Shown in pieces: positions 25,736-34,353 of a DNA stretch of 64,000 bases. A model generated the notes under the pieces. That model did not search any database and had not been told where the DNA came from. It saw nothing but the letters and a program-made list of their open reading frames with translations. The position numbers and the translations under genes are program-made. Every line of letters begins with the position of its first letter. Within the stretch, counting starts at the first letter, position 1. The stretch comes from Spirochaetota bacterium (GTDB lineage: Bacteria; Spirochaetota; UBA4802; JAFGJZ01). The stretch is taken from assembly GCA_027858855.1 (NCBI GenBank), contig JAQIBV010000030.1, forward strand, positions 62,001-126,000, in the 5' to 3' direction.

Positions 25736-26719
25736 CTACAGTTTTATATTTTTAAAATAGGGAATGAACAGCTTTTTGTCAATCTCTATCAGTCTGCTTC
25801 TGATGTCAGTGAGATTCTCGAAATTGTAACTCTGTTCCTTATAAAAGTCGAATAGCCATAGATATTTATTAATCAGACGCGGCATTGTGTTGGTTCCCCG
25901 AACCCGGTCTATTGACATGGTCTGGTATGTGCGCTCCAAGTTATAGATATCTTTGGTTATTGCATCAACAGTTTGAAACGTCAAGTGCCGTCTTACATAA
26001 AAGATATCGGTAATGTGGCCGAAAACAGGTATCCACTCTTTTATGTCACCCCATCCTGATTTTTCTTCTATTGCGATCTCTTTTAACTGCATAATCGGCT
26101 CTGCAGAAAGCAGATCCAGTTCAATCTTTGTCGGATCAATAAAAAAGGCCTCGCGAAAAAGCAGAAGCGATTTCGGGATGTCTCGGCACTGAAAATAGGC
26201 TTCACCCAACAGGGCGAGCACTACAGGGTTTGCCGTAACTGTACTGCGCACGTATTCGAGCGTATCGATTGTCAGGTTGTATTCGCCCAGCTTAATAAAG
26301 CAAATAGCAAGGTTGAGTATTGAATCAATATTGTCCGTCGGGTTGTCAGCATTTTGAAAGGCAAGTTTATAGTTTTCGCCGGCTGTATAGTGTATATATT
26401 TCTCAATTGCATGGAAGGGGTGAGTCAAAAGCAGGTTATTCGAGCGTGAGTACTCAAGAAAAACCTGCCACTCCTCCAGTAAAAAATCGGCTGTATCTTT
26501 TCCATCCGGTATGTCTGCTATATCAGAAATACGGTTTAACCAGAAACGGGTAATTCGGTATCCGGATTCGACACCGGGAGATTCGGGTGATTTATTAAGC
26601 AGTTCGTCAAAGATAATTAGAGCTGATTCAAAATCGCCTGTTTCGATTAAAGAACAGGCTTCGTTAAGTCCCGGAAGGAGAGGGTCATCTGAAAAATGTA
26701 GTTGTCCGTTTTCTTCCAT
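25736..26719 (-). CDS. tetratricopeptide-repeat protein of the SbcCD-like operon
   Basis: 327 residues, no signal peptide or TM helix. Helical pairs with TPR spacing appear at 15-50 (ACSLIETGDFESALIIFDELLNKSPES), 130-160 (LNLAICFIKLGEYNLTIDTLEYV) and 165-195 (VLALLGEAYFQCRDIPKSLLLFREAF). The C-terminal 110 residues, with a KEWIPVFGHITDIFYVRRHL stretch, are not TPR-like. It starts only 3 bases after the stop of the SbcC-like ATPase, so it is translationally tied to that gene. It is probably a scaffold or regulator of the complex; this is inference from context. Confidence 0.75.
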   Translation of the reverse strand: MEENGQLHFSDDPLLPGLNEACSLIETGDFESALIIFDELLNKSPESPGVESGYRITRFWLNRISDIADIPDGKDTADFLLEEWQVFLEYSRSNNLLLTHPFHAIEKYIHYTAGENYKLAFQNADNPTDNIDSILNLAICFIKLGEYNLTIDTLEYVRSTVTANPVVLALLGEAYFQCRDIPKSLLLFREAFFIDPTKIELDLLSAEPIMQLKEIAIEEKSGWGDIKEWIPVFGHITDIFYVRRHLTFQTVDAITKDIYNLERTYQTMSIDRVRGTNTMPRLINKYLWLFDFYKEQSYNFENLTDIRSRLIEIDKKLFIPYFKNIKL

Positions 26720-26722
26720 AAT

Positions 26723-28828
26723 TTAACTGATAGTAATCCCGTGGCCAAAAGATTCATAGGTATTCGAGTCATGGGTGATGAGTATAACCTGGCGCTTCTG
26801 AGATATCTTTTTTAATGCCGGCAGTAAAAGATCAATCCTTTTTTTATCCATAAACATTGCAGGTTCATCTGCGAAAAGTGGAATAATCGGCTTTTTTAGA
26901 GTCATGAAGTCATTTAATGAAATTATCAATGATACATTAAAGAAGTGGGCGTGAACGGGTGAAAGAGTAATAGTGCTCTCTTTATGAAGCATGGACTTAA
27001 AATCCTCTTCAGAAAGTACCTCGGCAGATCCACAGAGTGATAAAAAGTGAGCATATGCGGTTCTGCTGTATTCATCAAAAACAAGTCTCTCTTTTTCCTG
27101 AATGACAGTTTCAAAGGTCTCTGTGATAAAAGTGCAACTATTAATCTTTTTTTGATGCTTTTCAAGTTTGTCGCTGATTGTTTCACGGCGGTTTGAAACA
27201 TCACTGTTGTCGGCCTTTTCGTTATTAAACTGATCTAATTCGCTGTTAATCTGTGAAAGCAGATCAGAGAAGTGTGTACTCTTCTCTTTAATGGTATCGA
27301 TCTGTCTTTGGAAGTCGGCAGCTATAGCGTCATATGAGAAGTCTGACAATGAGCTGTATTTTATGCCAGCTGTTTCGCAGTCAGACCTGAACGATCGCTC
27401 TATCTCTTTGATACAATGGGATGCCAGTTTAATTTTTTTTGAATAAAAGTCATTGTAATCTGCTTTTGCTGACTTCTTCATGTCGCTGATTTCCGAACGC
27501 ATCTCTTCAAAACTGCTATATTCCTGAAAAAATTGAAGAATAAGTTCGTAAAGTTCGGTGCTGTTGCTTTCACCGATATTTATATTGGTTTTATTCAAAA
27601 GAGTCTTCAACTGCAAGTCGTGATGAGTCTTTTGTTCATAAAGCTCTTCGGTGCAATACCTTTTCATGCGAAAAAAAAGTGCCAAAAGTCCCCAACATGC
27701 AGACGTGATAGCGGCAATAAAAAAATAGAGGGCAAGTTGAAAACCGGGTATGCCCAGGAAAAAGAGATCTCTTTGAGTATAGAAAATTATGGAAATAATA
27801 AGAGGAACTGCACTGAGGGTGATAGTTGTCTTTTTATATTTTTGTCTGACCTGCTCACCGGTCTCGTTTTTCTTGTTAATTGAGTTTATAATATCCTGAA
27901 TTGTAGTGAAAGTTGTTCTGATTTCGGGTAGGAATTTTTTCTGTTGATCGTCAAGAGCTAAAAAGAGCGGATACTGTCTCCTGATCAGGGCGACCATTTT
28001 ACCTATTGACTCCTCCAATTCCTTTTCTGTTAAATAATCTTTTTCAAGAGCCTCTTTTTCGGCAACCATCTTTGAGTAATCGCATTGTTTTTGTTTCAGC
28101 GTTTTTAGTAGATCCAGTCGTGAGGTAATTGATTCAATTTCATGTTCCAGAGCCTTATGTTCATCAAAGAGTTGCGTGTGTTCTTCTTTTATTTTTGTGA
28201 ATTTAGAGATACGAAGATTTCTGATCTCAATTTCATGGTCAACTTCTTTCAGCTCTCTCTTGATTCTGTTATAGTCATTTATCAGAGGGTTGTCGTCTGT
28301 TTTCATGTATTCAGATAGAAATGCACACTGCTGATAAAAATTACTATTATCAGAAAAAAGCAGGGGAAGAACAGTTTTGTAATCAGGAACTGCAACTTTG
28401 CCTGAAACCGGTGAGGTAATAAAAGATGTGTTTTTAACGGTATCGGCTGTAACCTTACTCAAAAAATGGAATAGATCTGTGTCATAATTAAAAATGGTTT
28501 CCCTGCGTTCTTCATGGCTCTCATCTTTTGAACAGGTAACTGTTTTTGAAGTTGTGAAGTTGTGGAGTTCGATACCACCCTTGTCTCTGATTATCCGGTA
28601 ATCGGTGTTATTATATTTAAATGTTATGTTAAGGTGTATCTGCTGCACCTGATTATTTTTAAAAAAATCAGGTGAAAGCAGGTCAAACACTGTTTCGATA
28701 ATGGCTTCAATTAGAATTGTTTTTCCACTACCACTCTCTCCATAAAGAATGTTTACATCATCTTTAAAGTTAAGAATAAGGTTATTATAAAGCGAACCGT
28801 GGGTTGCTATGCATTGTATAAGCTGCAT
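26723..28828 (-). CDS. membrane-inserted SbcC/YhaN-like ATPase
   Basis: 701 residues with the Rad50/SbcC plan. Walker A is GESGSGKT at 30-37, followed by long coiled coils (about 180-310 and 405-590). Between them are two TM helices (about 340-395) where Rad50 has its zinc hook, the layout seen in YhaN-type proteins. Walker B is PLFADEP near 650 and the H-loop is ITHDS. The ABC signature motif is hard to find: the expected place reads TLSPVHAHFFNVSLII, with no LSGG. It should dimerise on ATP and sit on the membrane. The start ATG 28828 lies inside the SbcD-like gene (22-base overlap), with GAGGGGG upstream. The gene order matches yhaO-yhaN. Confidence 0.85.
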   Translation of the reverse strand: MQLIQCIATHGSLYNNLILNFKDDVNILYGESGSGKTILIEAIIETVFDLLSPDFFKNNQVQQIHLNITFKYNNTDYRIIRDKGGIELHNFTTSKTVTCSKDESHEERRETIFNYDTDLFHFLSKVTADTVKNTSFITSPVSGKVAVPDYKTVLPLLFSDNSNFYQQCAFLSEYMKTDDNPLINDYNRIKRELKEVDHEIEIRNLRISKFTKIKEEHTQLFDEHKALEHEIESITSRLDLLKTLKQKQCDYSKMVAEKEALEKDYLTEKELEESIGKMVALIRRQYPLFLALDDQQKKFLPEIRTTFTTIQDIINSINKKNETGEQVRQKYKKTTITLSAVPLIISIIFYTQRDLFFLGIPGFQLALYFFIAAITSACWGLLALFFRMKRYCTEELYEQKTHHDLQLKTLLNKTNINIGESNSTELYELILQFFQEYSSFEEMRSEISDMKKSAKADYNDFYSKKIKLASHCIKEIERSFRSDCETAGIKYSSLSDFSYDAIAADFQRQIDTIKEKSTHFSDLLSQINSELDQFNNEKADNSDVSNRRETISDKLEKHQKKINSCTFITETFETVIQEKERLVFDEYSRTAYAHFLSLCGSAEVLSEEDFKSMLHKESTITLSPVHAHFFNVSLIISLNDFMTLKKPIIPLFADEPAMFMDKKRIDLLLPALKKISQKRQVILITHDSNTYESFGHGITIS

Positions 28829-29883
28829 ATATCCCCCTCGCTCAGGTCGTCCCTTGTGTTCATTCTGTTTAAAAGCTGGGCGAGAAACTCTTTATCCAGG
28901 TTTTCCATGCTGCCTGAATTTTTTTTATTCTCCATTTTACGGTAAAACATGCCACGGATAGAATTTTCATCTTTAAATTTGTTAATCAGTGATGAAACGG
29001 ATAGGTCGTACCTGTTGATCGTTTCAAGATGGAAAAACTGATCACGTATCTCTTCTATTGAGTGCTCTTTCCAGATATCTGGCCCTGTTAAAATTAAACG
29101 TACTATTTTGTTTTTACCGGAGAATCCTGTGCATTCGTTAAGTAGCTCTGTTTCATTTTTATGTTTCGAACAGTCAATCTGATGTTCCTGGTATTCAAGG
29201 GTATTGACACAAAATCGTGACAACTTGTCAATTTTCTCTTTGTCAATTTCGATTGAAGCAGCATAGCGGGGGCCCAGTTCAGATCGTGTTTTAGGTTCTG
29301 ACGAACCGCATTGTACGCTTTTAATTCTGCCATTATGCCTGTAAATTTTAAACGGATGATTTCCGCCCAGGGCATAAAAATCAAGTTCCGGATTTTTTGA
29401 ATTTTCTGAAGGTAAAAATGGCTTCTGATCGGCTGCAATTGTAAATCGAGCGTTTAAAAGCCCGATATGAATACCCTCGTCCTCAGTTTTTTTTATTACT
29501 TCGATATCCTCAAAGGAGTGAATGTCGCTACCGTATATGATAATCGTTTCATCATTGACTGTATGTTTGACATGTGATCCATCTTGCAGAGTAACAACTC
29601 CGTTGTCTTCAAGTCTTTTGCAATATTCGAGTTCAGTCGGTGATGGAGAGATAAAAACAGCAGTCTTCTCTTTGCTTAAAGAGTCAAAAAGAGTTGTAAC
29701 CGAATCGACCAATTCCTGAGAAATTTCTGCACCTGAAAACAGGTTGCCACCTATTAGCAATATATCGTGATGTACACCGATAGAGCAAATTTTTTCAAGA
29801 GTAAGCAGGCGGTGCCGGTCTGTAACCGGCAGTTCCGGTTCAGATCCCAGTTGCAGGTCAGAAATAAAAACTATTTTTACCAT
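28807..29883 (-). CDS. SbcD/YhaO-like protein with decayed phosphoesterase motifs
   Basis: 358 residues beginning like Mre11/SbcD (VKIVFISDLQLGSEPELP). The catalytic motifs are changed: motif I is D-L-Q instead of D-x-H; motif II is LLIGGNLFSG, with Asn for the metal-bridging Asp; motif III reads ISPSPTELEY instead of GNHD; and the GHxH motif is ALGGNHPFK. Few metal ligands survive, so nuclease activity is unlikely. The C-terminal 100 residues (KIVRLILTGPDIWKE, TINRYDLSVSSL) resemble the DNA-binding and capping parts of SbcD. It precedes and overlaps the SbcC-like ATPase gene, so it probably acts as its non-catalytic partner. Confidence 0.8.
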   Translation of the reverse strand: MVKIVFISDLQLGSEPELPVTDRHRLLTLEKICSIGVHHDILLIGGNLFSGAEISQELVDSVTTLFDSLSKEKTAVFISPSPTELEYCKRLEDNGVVTLQDGSHVKHTVNDETIIIYGSDIHSFEDIEVIKKTEDEGIHIGLLNARFTIAADQKPFLPSENSKNPELDFYALGGNHPFKIYRHNGRIKSVQCGSSEPKTRSELGPRYAASIEIDKEKIDKLSRFCVNTLEYQEHQIDCSKHKNETELLNECTGFSGKNKIVRLILTGPDIWKEHSIEEIRDQFFHLETINRYDLSVSSLINKFKDENSIRGMFYRKMENKKNSGSMENLDKEFLAQLLNRMNTRDDLSEGDICSLYNA

Positions 29884-29935
29884 TCTGTACTATTTACTCC
29901 TAGGACTCTCTATTAATTATTTTTTAACTAGGTTG

Positions 29936-29959
29936 CCTTTGCTGGACGACCAGCAAAGG
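29936..29959. terminator. 10-bp hairpin CCTTTGCTGG/CCAGCAAAGG
   Basis: A perfect inverted repeat around ACGA at the left border of the repeat-rich intergenic stretch. It lies in front of the SbcD-like gene on the minus strand, so it is unlikely to be a terminator for that gene; it may belong to the repeat element. Confidence 0.4.
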
Positions 29960-30190
29960 AACTTTCGAAAAACTCCTATAAACCAAAAAAATCGCTTACA
30001 AAGTTGAAAGATTTGCTTCTTTTCGAGCTTCGCGAGAAAAATAATTAATAAGCTCAAATATTTGCGCTGTCTTCAAAGCGAAATATTAGAGCGTTTTTTC
30101 GAGCTTCGCGAGAAAAATAATCATTAAAACGACGTAACATTTTGAAATAGGGTGATTTTTCGAAATTCATTTCTGTCTGGTCATAGCCGG
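29953..30190. repeat. dispersed repeat, copy D with an inverted partial copy
   Basis: The left edge AAGGAACTTTCGAAAAACTCC (29956-29975) is in the same orientation as copies A-C. The right part (about 30075-30185) is inverted, aligning with the reverse complement of copy B through AAATATT, GCGTTTTTTCGAGCTTCGCGAG, AATAATCATTAA, AACGACGTAACA and GTGATTTTTCGAAATTC. Within it TTTTCGAGCTTCGCGAG occurs twice (about 30017 and 30094). The full gap from 29884 to 30536 has no credible gene. Confidence 0.55.
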
Positions 30191-30536
30191 TGTTCAAAAT
30201 TTTGATACGAATGTACAGTTTCCTCTGTGTTAGTAGTTGCGTCAAGAAAGATATATTCATATTTAATATCGGATATCAAAGGGTAGTTCTTAATTAAAAT
30301 GGAACGCTTAAATTTCGAATAGGAATGCAGGAAAGAGTAATGTATGGAAAACTTCTATTAAATTTTCCGTATATCTAAATTTTTGAAGATAATCATAACT
30401 GATTATCTACATTATGGTCAGTAGGTAAATATTAGGAATTTATTGTTGACTTCAACTCCTGATACTAATGCTATATATAAAGCTCTTTTTTTGAGCCAGA
30501 TATAAATTTGTAAAAAAACCAGGAAAATTATCCATT

Positions 30537-32519
30537 ATGAAGAGATTTACACGGAAAAAGGCACTATTTCTTATTACCGTTCTTGTTGTCCTTATCGGGT
30601 GCTTTAAAAAGTCCGATGGTCTGGGAGGAACAGATGTTCAGAAGATTGTCGACACAATTCTTGAACGCCATGTTACCCAGAATGAGTTTAATGACGAAAT
30701 ATCACGTCGTACTCTCGATAACCTGATTAAGCTTACCGACCCCTATAAACTCTATTTTTACCAGTCAGATATCGATTCTTTCAATAAACATGCTGATAAA
30801 CTCGACGAATATATCGCAAAAAATGATCTTACCTTCATTAAAGAGTTTTTTACTCTCTTTAAAGCCCGTTATACAGAAAGTTCTGAACTATTTAAAAAGC
30901 GCGTAGAGGGTGATTTCGATTTTACAATCGATGAATCGATGGTTGTTGATCGTAGCAAGATCGAATTTGCTTCAACAAAGGAAGAGCTTGAGGAAAGGTG
31001 GCGTAAACGGATAAAGTTTCAGTTGCTCAATTATCTGAATATGGATATGTCTCTTGATGAATCTAAAACCAAGTTGAAGCGCCATTATGAGATAGTTGCA
31101 AAAGAGATAATGAAATACGACAAGGAGAAGATCGTCTCCATTTATCTGAATGCCTTTAGTATGGCGCTTGACCCTCACTCTTCCTATATGACAGCTAAAG
31201 ATTATGAAGATTTTAAAATTTCTATGAATCTGAAGCTTGAAGGCATTGGTGCTGTGCTTCGCTCCGAAGATGGTTTTACCTATGTCGACTCAGTTATTCC
31301 GGGAGGCCCTGTATCCAAGATGGATCCAGAAGATACCGTTCAGCCGAATGATAAAATTATTGCTGTTGCTCAGGGTAATAAAGAGCCGGAGAGCATTATC
31401 GATCTATCTCTTAGAGATGCTGTAGATAAAATACGTGGTAAAAAGGGGACTACAGTCCGTCTTACTGTTATGCGTAAAGTTCCCGGTGAAAAAGTCGAAA
31501 AACGAATTACCGTGTCGGTTGTCCGTGATCGCGTTGTTCTTGAACAGCAGGCTGCTAAACACGCTGTACATACTGTTAAAAAAGATAAAACATCTGTTCG
31601 GGTTGGCTACTTGAATCTGCCTACATTTTATATGGACTGGGAGGAGTATTATAAACGAAATCCTGATGCCAAAATGTCTGCACGTGATGTCTTTAATTCC
31701 ATTCACGCCCTCAACGAAGAGAATATCGATGTCATGGTTTTTGATCTTCGCAATAACCCAGGTGGCGGACTTGAACAGGCCAGGCTGATTGCTGGTTACT
31801 TTATACCTGCGGGGCCGATTCTGCAGGTTAAGAATCATGAGACTGTGCAGGTGCAGTATGATAAGGATCCTGCTGTCTATTACAATGGACCGCTTGTAGT
31901 CCTGGTCAATAACTCTAGCGCTAGTGCCTCTGAGATCTTTGCCGGGGCCATTCGTGATTACAAACGGGGACTTATCGTCGGGCCGACTCGAACTTTTGGC
32001 AAGGGTAGTGTGCAGGAGTTAATTTCACTTCCACAGGGGGGGGCAGTCAAGGTTACGATTCAGCTCTTCTATCAACCGTCGGGAGCCTCAAATAATAAAG
32101 ACGGGATATTCCCTCATATAACTGTTCCTTCGTACAATCAGATGATAACCTTTTATGAGAGTGACCTTGATTATGCACTTGATTGGACACCCATCAAGGC
32201 GGCACCCTATAATGACTTTGGTACCACCTATTTTTCTTCGGGACTGATTAAAGAGTTATCTGCAAAGTCTGCTGCCCGTGTGAAAAAGAGTCCTGATTTT
32301 CAGGAAATGCAGGGTAAAATTGCCGAGTTTCTAAAAGAGGATTCAACTAAAAGTGTCAGTCTGAAACTTGACAGTGGCGCTGATGATGATAAAATTAGTG
32401 CGAGTGAGAAGCCCAAAAAGATAGACCGGGATGCTGTATATGATCTTGAAAATGATCTTTTCCTTCGCGAGGCATTCAACATAGCTGTTGATTATGCTGA
32501 ATCAAAAAAAGAGAAGTAG
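30537..32519 (+). CDS. prc: tail-specific carboxy-terminal protease (S41A, Prc/Tsp)
   Basis: 660 residues, close to the usual Prc length. The N-terminal hydrophobic segment ends in LIGC (Cys22), a lipobox, so it is probably a periplasm-facing lipoprotein. An N-terminal helical domain holds SRRTLDNLIKLTDPYKLYF; the PDZ domain is at about 225-320 (GIGAVLRSEDGFTYVDSVIPGGP). The catalytic region has RNNPGGGLEQA, Ser near 462 in SSASASEIFAGAI, and Lys near 488 in TFGKGSVQE, forming the Ser-Lys dyad. It degrades periplasmic proteins from their C-termini, as in cell-wall hydrolase control. The glycosyltransferase gene follows 25 bases later. Confidence 0.95.
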   Translation: MKRFTRKKALFLITVLVVLIGCFKKSDGLGGTDVQKIVDTILERHVTQNEFNDEISRRTLDNLIKLTDPYKLYFYQSDIDSFNKHADKLDEYIAKNDLTFIKEFFTLFKARYTESSELFKKRVEGDFDFTIDESMVVDRSKIEFASTKEELEERWRKRIKFQLLNYLNMDMSLDESKTKLKRHYEIVAKEIMKYDKEKIVSIYLNAFSMALDPHSSYMTAKDYEDFKISMNLKLEGIGAVLRSEDGFTYVDSVIPGGPVSKMDPEDTVQPNDKIIAVAQGNKEPESIIDLSLRDAVDKIRGKKGTTVRLTVMRKVPGEKVEKRITVSVVRDRVVLEQQAAKHAVHTVKKDKTSVRVGYLNLPTFYMDWEEYYKRNPDAKMSARDVFNSIHALNEENIDVMVFDLRNNPGGGLEQARLIAGYFIPAGPILQVKNHETVQVQYDKDPAVYYNGPLVVLVNNSSASASEIFAGAIRDYKRGLIVGPTRTFGKGSVQELISLPQGGAVKVTIQLFYQPSGASNNKDGIFPHITVPSYNQMITFYESDLDYALDWTPIKAAPYNDFGTTYFSSGLIKELSAKSAARVKKSPDFQEMQGKIAEFLKEDSTKSVSLKLDSGADDDKISASEKPKKIDRDAVYDLENDLFLREAFNIAVDYAESKKEK

Positions 32520-32544
32520 CTGATAAAAATGGGAGAGATTCTAT

Positions 32545-33576
32545 ATGGCTTTAGCTGAAAACAAAAAAAAAGTGCAGAAGAAAACAGTAAAAAAAACCAT
32601 CCGTACGAAAAAGGCAGCAGTTCAGGTCTCTGTAATTCTGCCCGTCTATAACGAGGAAGAGAACATTGCCTTGCAGTACGAGAAGGTCAGTTCCAGCATG
32701 AAGAAGATTGCTTTACCCTATGAGATTATATTTGTGGATGATGGCAGTCAGGACTCTTCCGCTAAAATTCTTTCTGCAATTGCTTTAGCAGATAAATCTG
32801 TGAAACTGATCGTGTTTCGCCGTAATTTCGGACAGACAGCAGCAATGCGTGCTGGTATTGACCATGCGATTGGCGAAATTATTGTCTTTATGGATTCCGA
32901 TCTTCAAAATGAGTCGGATGATATTCAGCTTCTTCTGGATAAGATTGAAGAGGGGTACGATGTTGCTGCAGGATGGCGAAAAAAACGACATGATAAGTTT
33001 TTTTCACGCCGTGTCCCCTCCTTTTTTGCGAATAAGATTATTGCCTGGGTTACTGGAGTCAAGCTCCATGATCTGGGTTGTTCATTAAAGGCTTTCAGGG
33101 CTGATGTCCTTAAGAAGGTGAAATTGTATGGAGAGATGCATCGTTTTATTCCGGTTCATGCTAGTTGGATCGGTGCTTCCATTATTGAAGTCCCTGTACG
33201 ACATCATGCACGTAAGTTTGGAAAATCAAAATATGGTATGATCAGAACCTTTAAAGTGCTTCTTGATCTGATAACCATTAAGTTTCTGGGCTCATTTTCC
33301 ACAAAACCTATCTATCTTTACGGTGGATTGGGTATTGTGATCATGTTTTTTGCTGGTATTTCGGCAATTCTGGTTGTAGTAATGAAGATTCTGTACAGAG
33401 TCAACATGACTGGGAATCCCTTTTTTCTGCTGTTTTTCCTTTTTGTAATCTTGAGTGCCACTCTGGCTTTGATGGGCATTCAAACAGAGATTCTTATACG
33501 TATTTATCATGAATCGACGCATCGTTCGCCCTATTATGTTAAAGAGGTCGTTAATGATTCTGTGAAAAAGGTGTAG
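32545..33576 (+). CDS. polyprenyl-phosphate glycosyltransferase (GT2, DPM1/GtrB-like)
   Basis: 343 residues. A lysine-rich 25-residue extension precedes a GT-A fold: VSVILPVYNEEENI, IIFVDDGSQDSS, RRNFGQTAAMRAGIDHA and the DxD-type FMDSDLQN. Acceptor-side HDLGCSLKAFRADVL and HHARKFGKSKYG motifs follow, then two C-terminal TM helices (about 265-285 and 300-325). This is the GtrB/ArnC/DPM1 arrangement, which transfers a sugar from a nucleotide donor to undecaprenyl phosphate on the cytoplasmic face. The sugar cannot be predicted. It is probably cotranscribed with prc, starting behind GGGAGA. Confidence 0.92.
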   Translation: MALAENKKKVQKKTVKKTIRTKKAAVQVSVILPVYNEEENIALQYEKVSSSMKKIALPYEIIFVDDGSQDSSAKILSAIALADKSVKLIVFRRNFGQTAAMRAGIDHAIGEIIVFMDSDLQNESDDIQLLLDKIEEGYDVAAGWRKKRHDKFFSRRVPSFFANKIIAWVTGVKLHDLGCSLKAFRADVLKKVKLYGEMHRFIPVHASWIGASIIEVPVRHHARKFGKSKYGMIRTFKVLLDLITIKFLGSFSTKPIYLYGGLGIVIMFFAGISAILVVVMKILYRVNMTGNPFFLLFFLFVILSATLALMGIQTEILIRIYHESTHRSPYYVKEVVNDSVKKV

Positions 33577-33613
33577 TGTTGTAAAAAAAGAAAAAAAATC
33601 GATATAACCATAA

Positions 33614-33648
33614 AATATATTGACAATATATTGGGATATTACGATATT
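33614..33648 (+). promoter_or_regulatory. arsR-trxA promoter with overlapping operator-like repeats
   Basis: A perfect -35 TTGACA at 33620-33625 is followed after 17 bases by GATATT at 33643-33648. The -35 is embedded in the inverted repeat AATATAT-TGACA-ATATATT (33614-33632), and ATATT steps repeat down to the -10. The layout fits autorepression by the ArsR protein encoded next. Confidence 0.6.
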
Positions 33649-33662
33649 GTTAAGGTGTAATT

Positions 33663-33941
33663 ATGAAGACTAAATGTGATGTTGATTATGAAAATTATGC
33701 GGAGTTATTGAAAGCCATAGGTCACCCTGTCAGGCTACAGATTGTTGCTGGAATATTATGTGATGAGTGCAATGTTAATGGCATTGTCGAAAAGTTGAAT
33801 ATTCCCCAGTCAACGGTTTCTCAGCATCTTGGGGTTCTCCGCAGCAGAGGAATAATTACTGCTCACAAAGAGGGCGTTAGCACCTGTTACAAGGTGAGTA
33901 ATGATTTTGTTTTGCACATAATAAGATTAATGAAAAGCTGA
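33663..33941 (+). CDS. ArsR-family winged-helix regulator
   Basis: 92 residues with the ArsR fold: LLKAIGHPVRLQIVAGIL, the recognition region IPQSTVSQHLGVLRSRGIITAHKEG, and a TCYKV wing end. Cysteines at C-D-E-C (about 33-36), where ArsR-type sensors keep their metal- or redox-binding Cys, plus Cys5 and a Cys near the wing, suggest it senses metal or thiol oxidation. It is directly followed by a thioredoxin gene 27 bases later, so redox sensing is an attractive reading, but not proven. The start has AAGGTG upstream. Confidence 0.9.
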   Translation: MKTKCDVDYENYAELLKAIGHPVRLQIVAGILCDECNVNGIVEKLNIPQSTVSQHLGVLRSRGIITAHKEGVSTCYKVSNDFVLHIIRLMKS

Positions 33942-33968
33942 AATTTCTTATTTTCGGCAGGAGGTAAC

Positions 33969-34289
33969 ATGAGTTTATTACATCTTAACAGTGATAATTT
34001 TAAAAAAGAGGTCGAGGAGTCGGAACTTCCGGTTTTGGTTGATTTTTATGCCGACTGGTGCGGTCCATGTCGTATGATTGCTCCGGTAATCGAAAAGCTT
34101 GCTGGTAAGTATGAGGGCAAGGTAAAGATTGCCAAGCTTGATGTAGACAGTGCGTCAGATATTGCTCAGAAGTTTGATGTAAGTGGTATTCCAACGGTTA
34201 TTCTGTTCAAGAACGGAAAGGCTGCAGACAGATTCAGCGGTGCTTTGCCGGAAAATGCAATTGATGATTTTATATCGCGAAATAGCTGA
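33969..34289 (+). CDS. trxA: thioredoxin
   Basis: 106 residues, standard length. The active site WCGPCRM follows FYADW, cis-Pro is in SGIPTVILFKNG, and no signal peptide is present, so it is cytoplasmic. A strong AGGAGG precedes ATG 33969. It reduces protein disulfides using thioredoxin reductase, which is not encoded here. Cotranscription with the ArsR gene suggests it is induced by the ArsR signal. Confidence 0.97.
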   Translation: MSLLHLNSDNFKKEVEESELPVLVDFYADWCGPCRMIAPVIEKLAGKYEGKVKIAKLDVDSASDIAQKFDVSGIPTVILFKNGKAADRFSGALPENAIDDFISRNS

Positions 34290-34307
34290 TCAATAACATG
34301 CCGGTTA

Positions 34308-34332
34308 TGGAGACCCGTTCTTTGCGGGTTTC
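34308..34332 (+). terminator. terminator after trxA
   Basis: AGACCCG-TTCTTTG-CGGGTTTCT, 19 bases past the trxA stop, with a short U-rich end. It also lies just past the convergent cheD frame. Confidence 0.6.
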
Positions 34333-34353
34333 TGTATCGGATCTTTTCTTCTC

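Noticed and set aside
30054-30260. Minus-strand frame of 68 codons in the prc upstream region
   Set aside because: It is composed largely of the dispersed repeat and has no ribosome site or recognised similarity.
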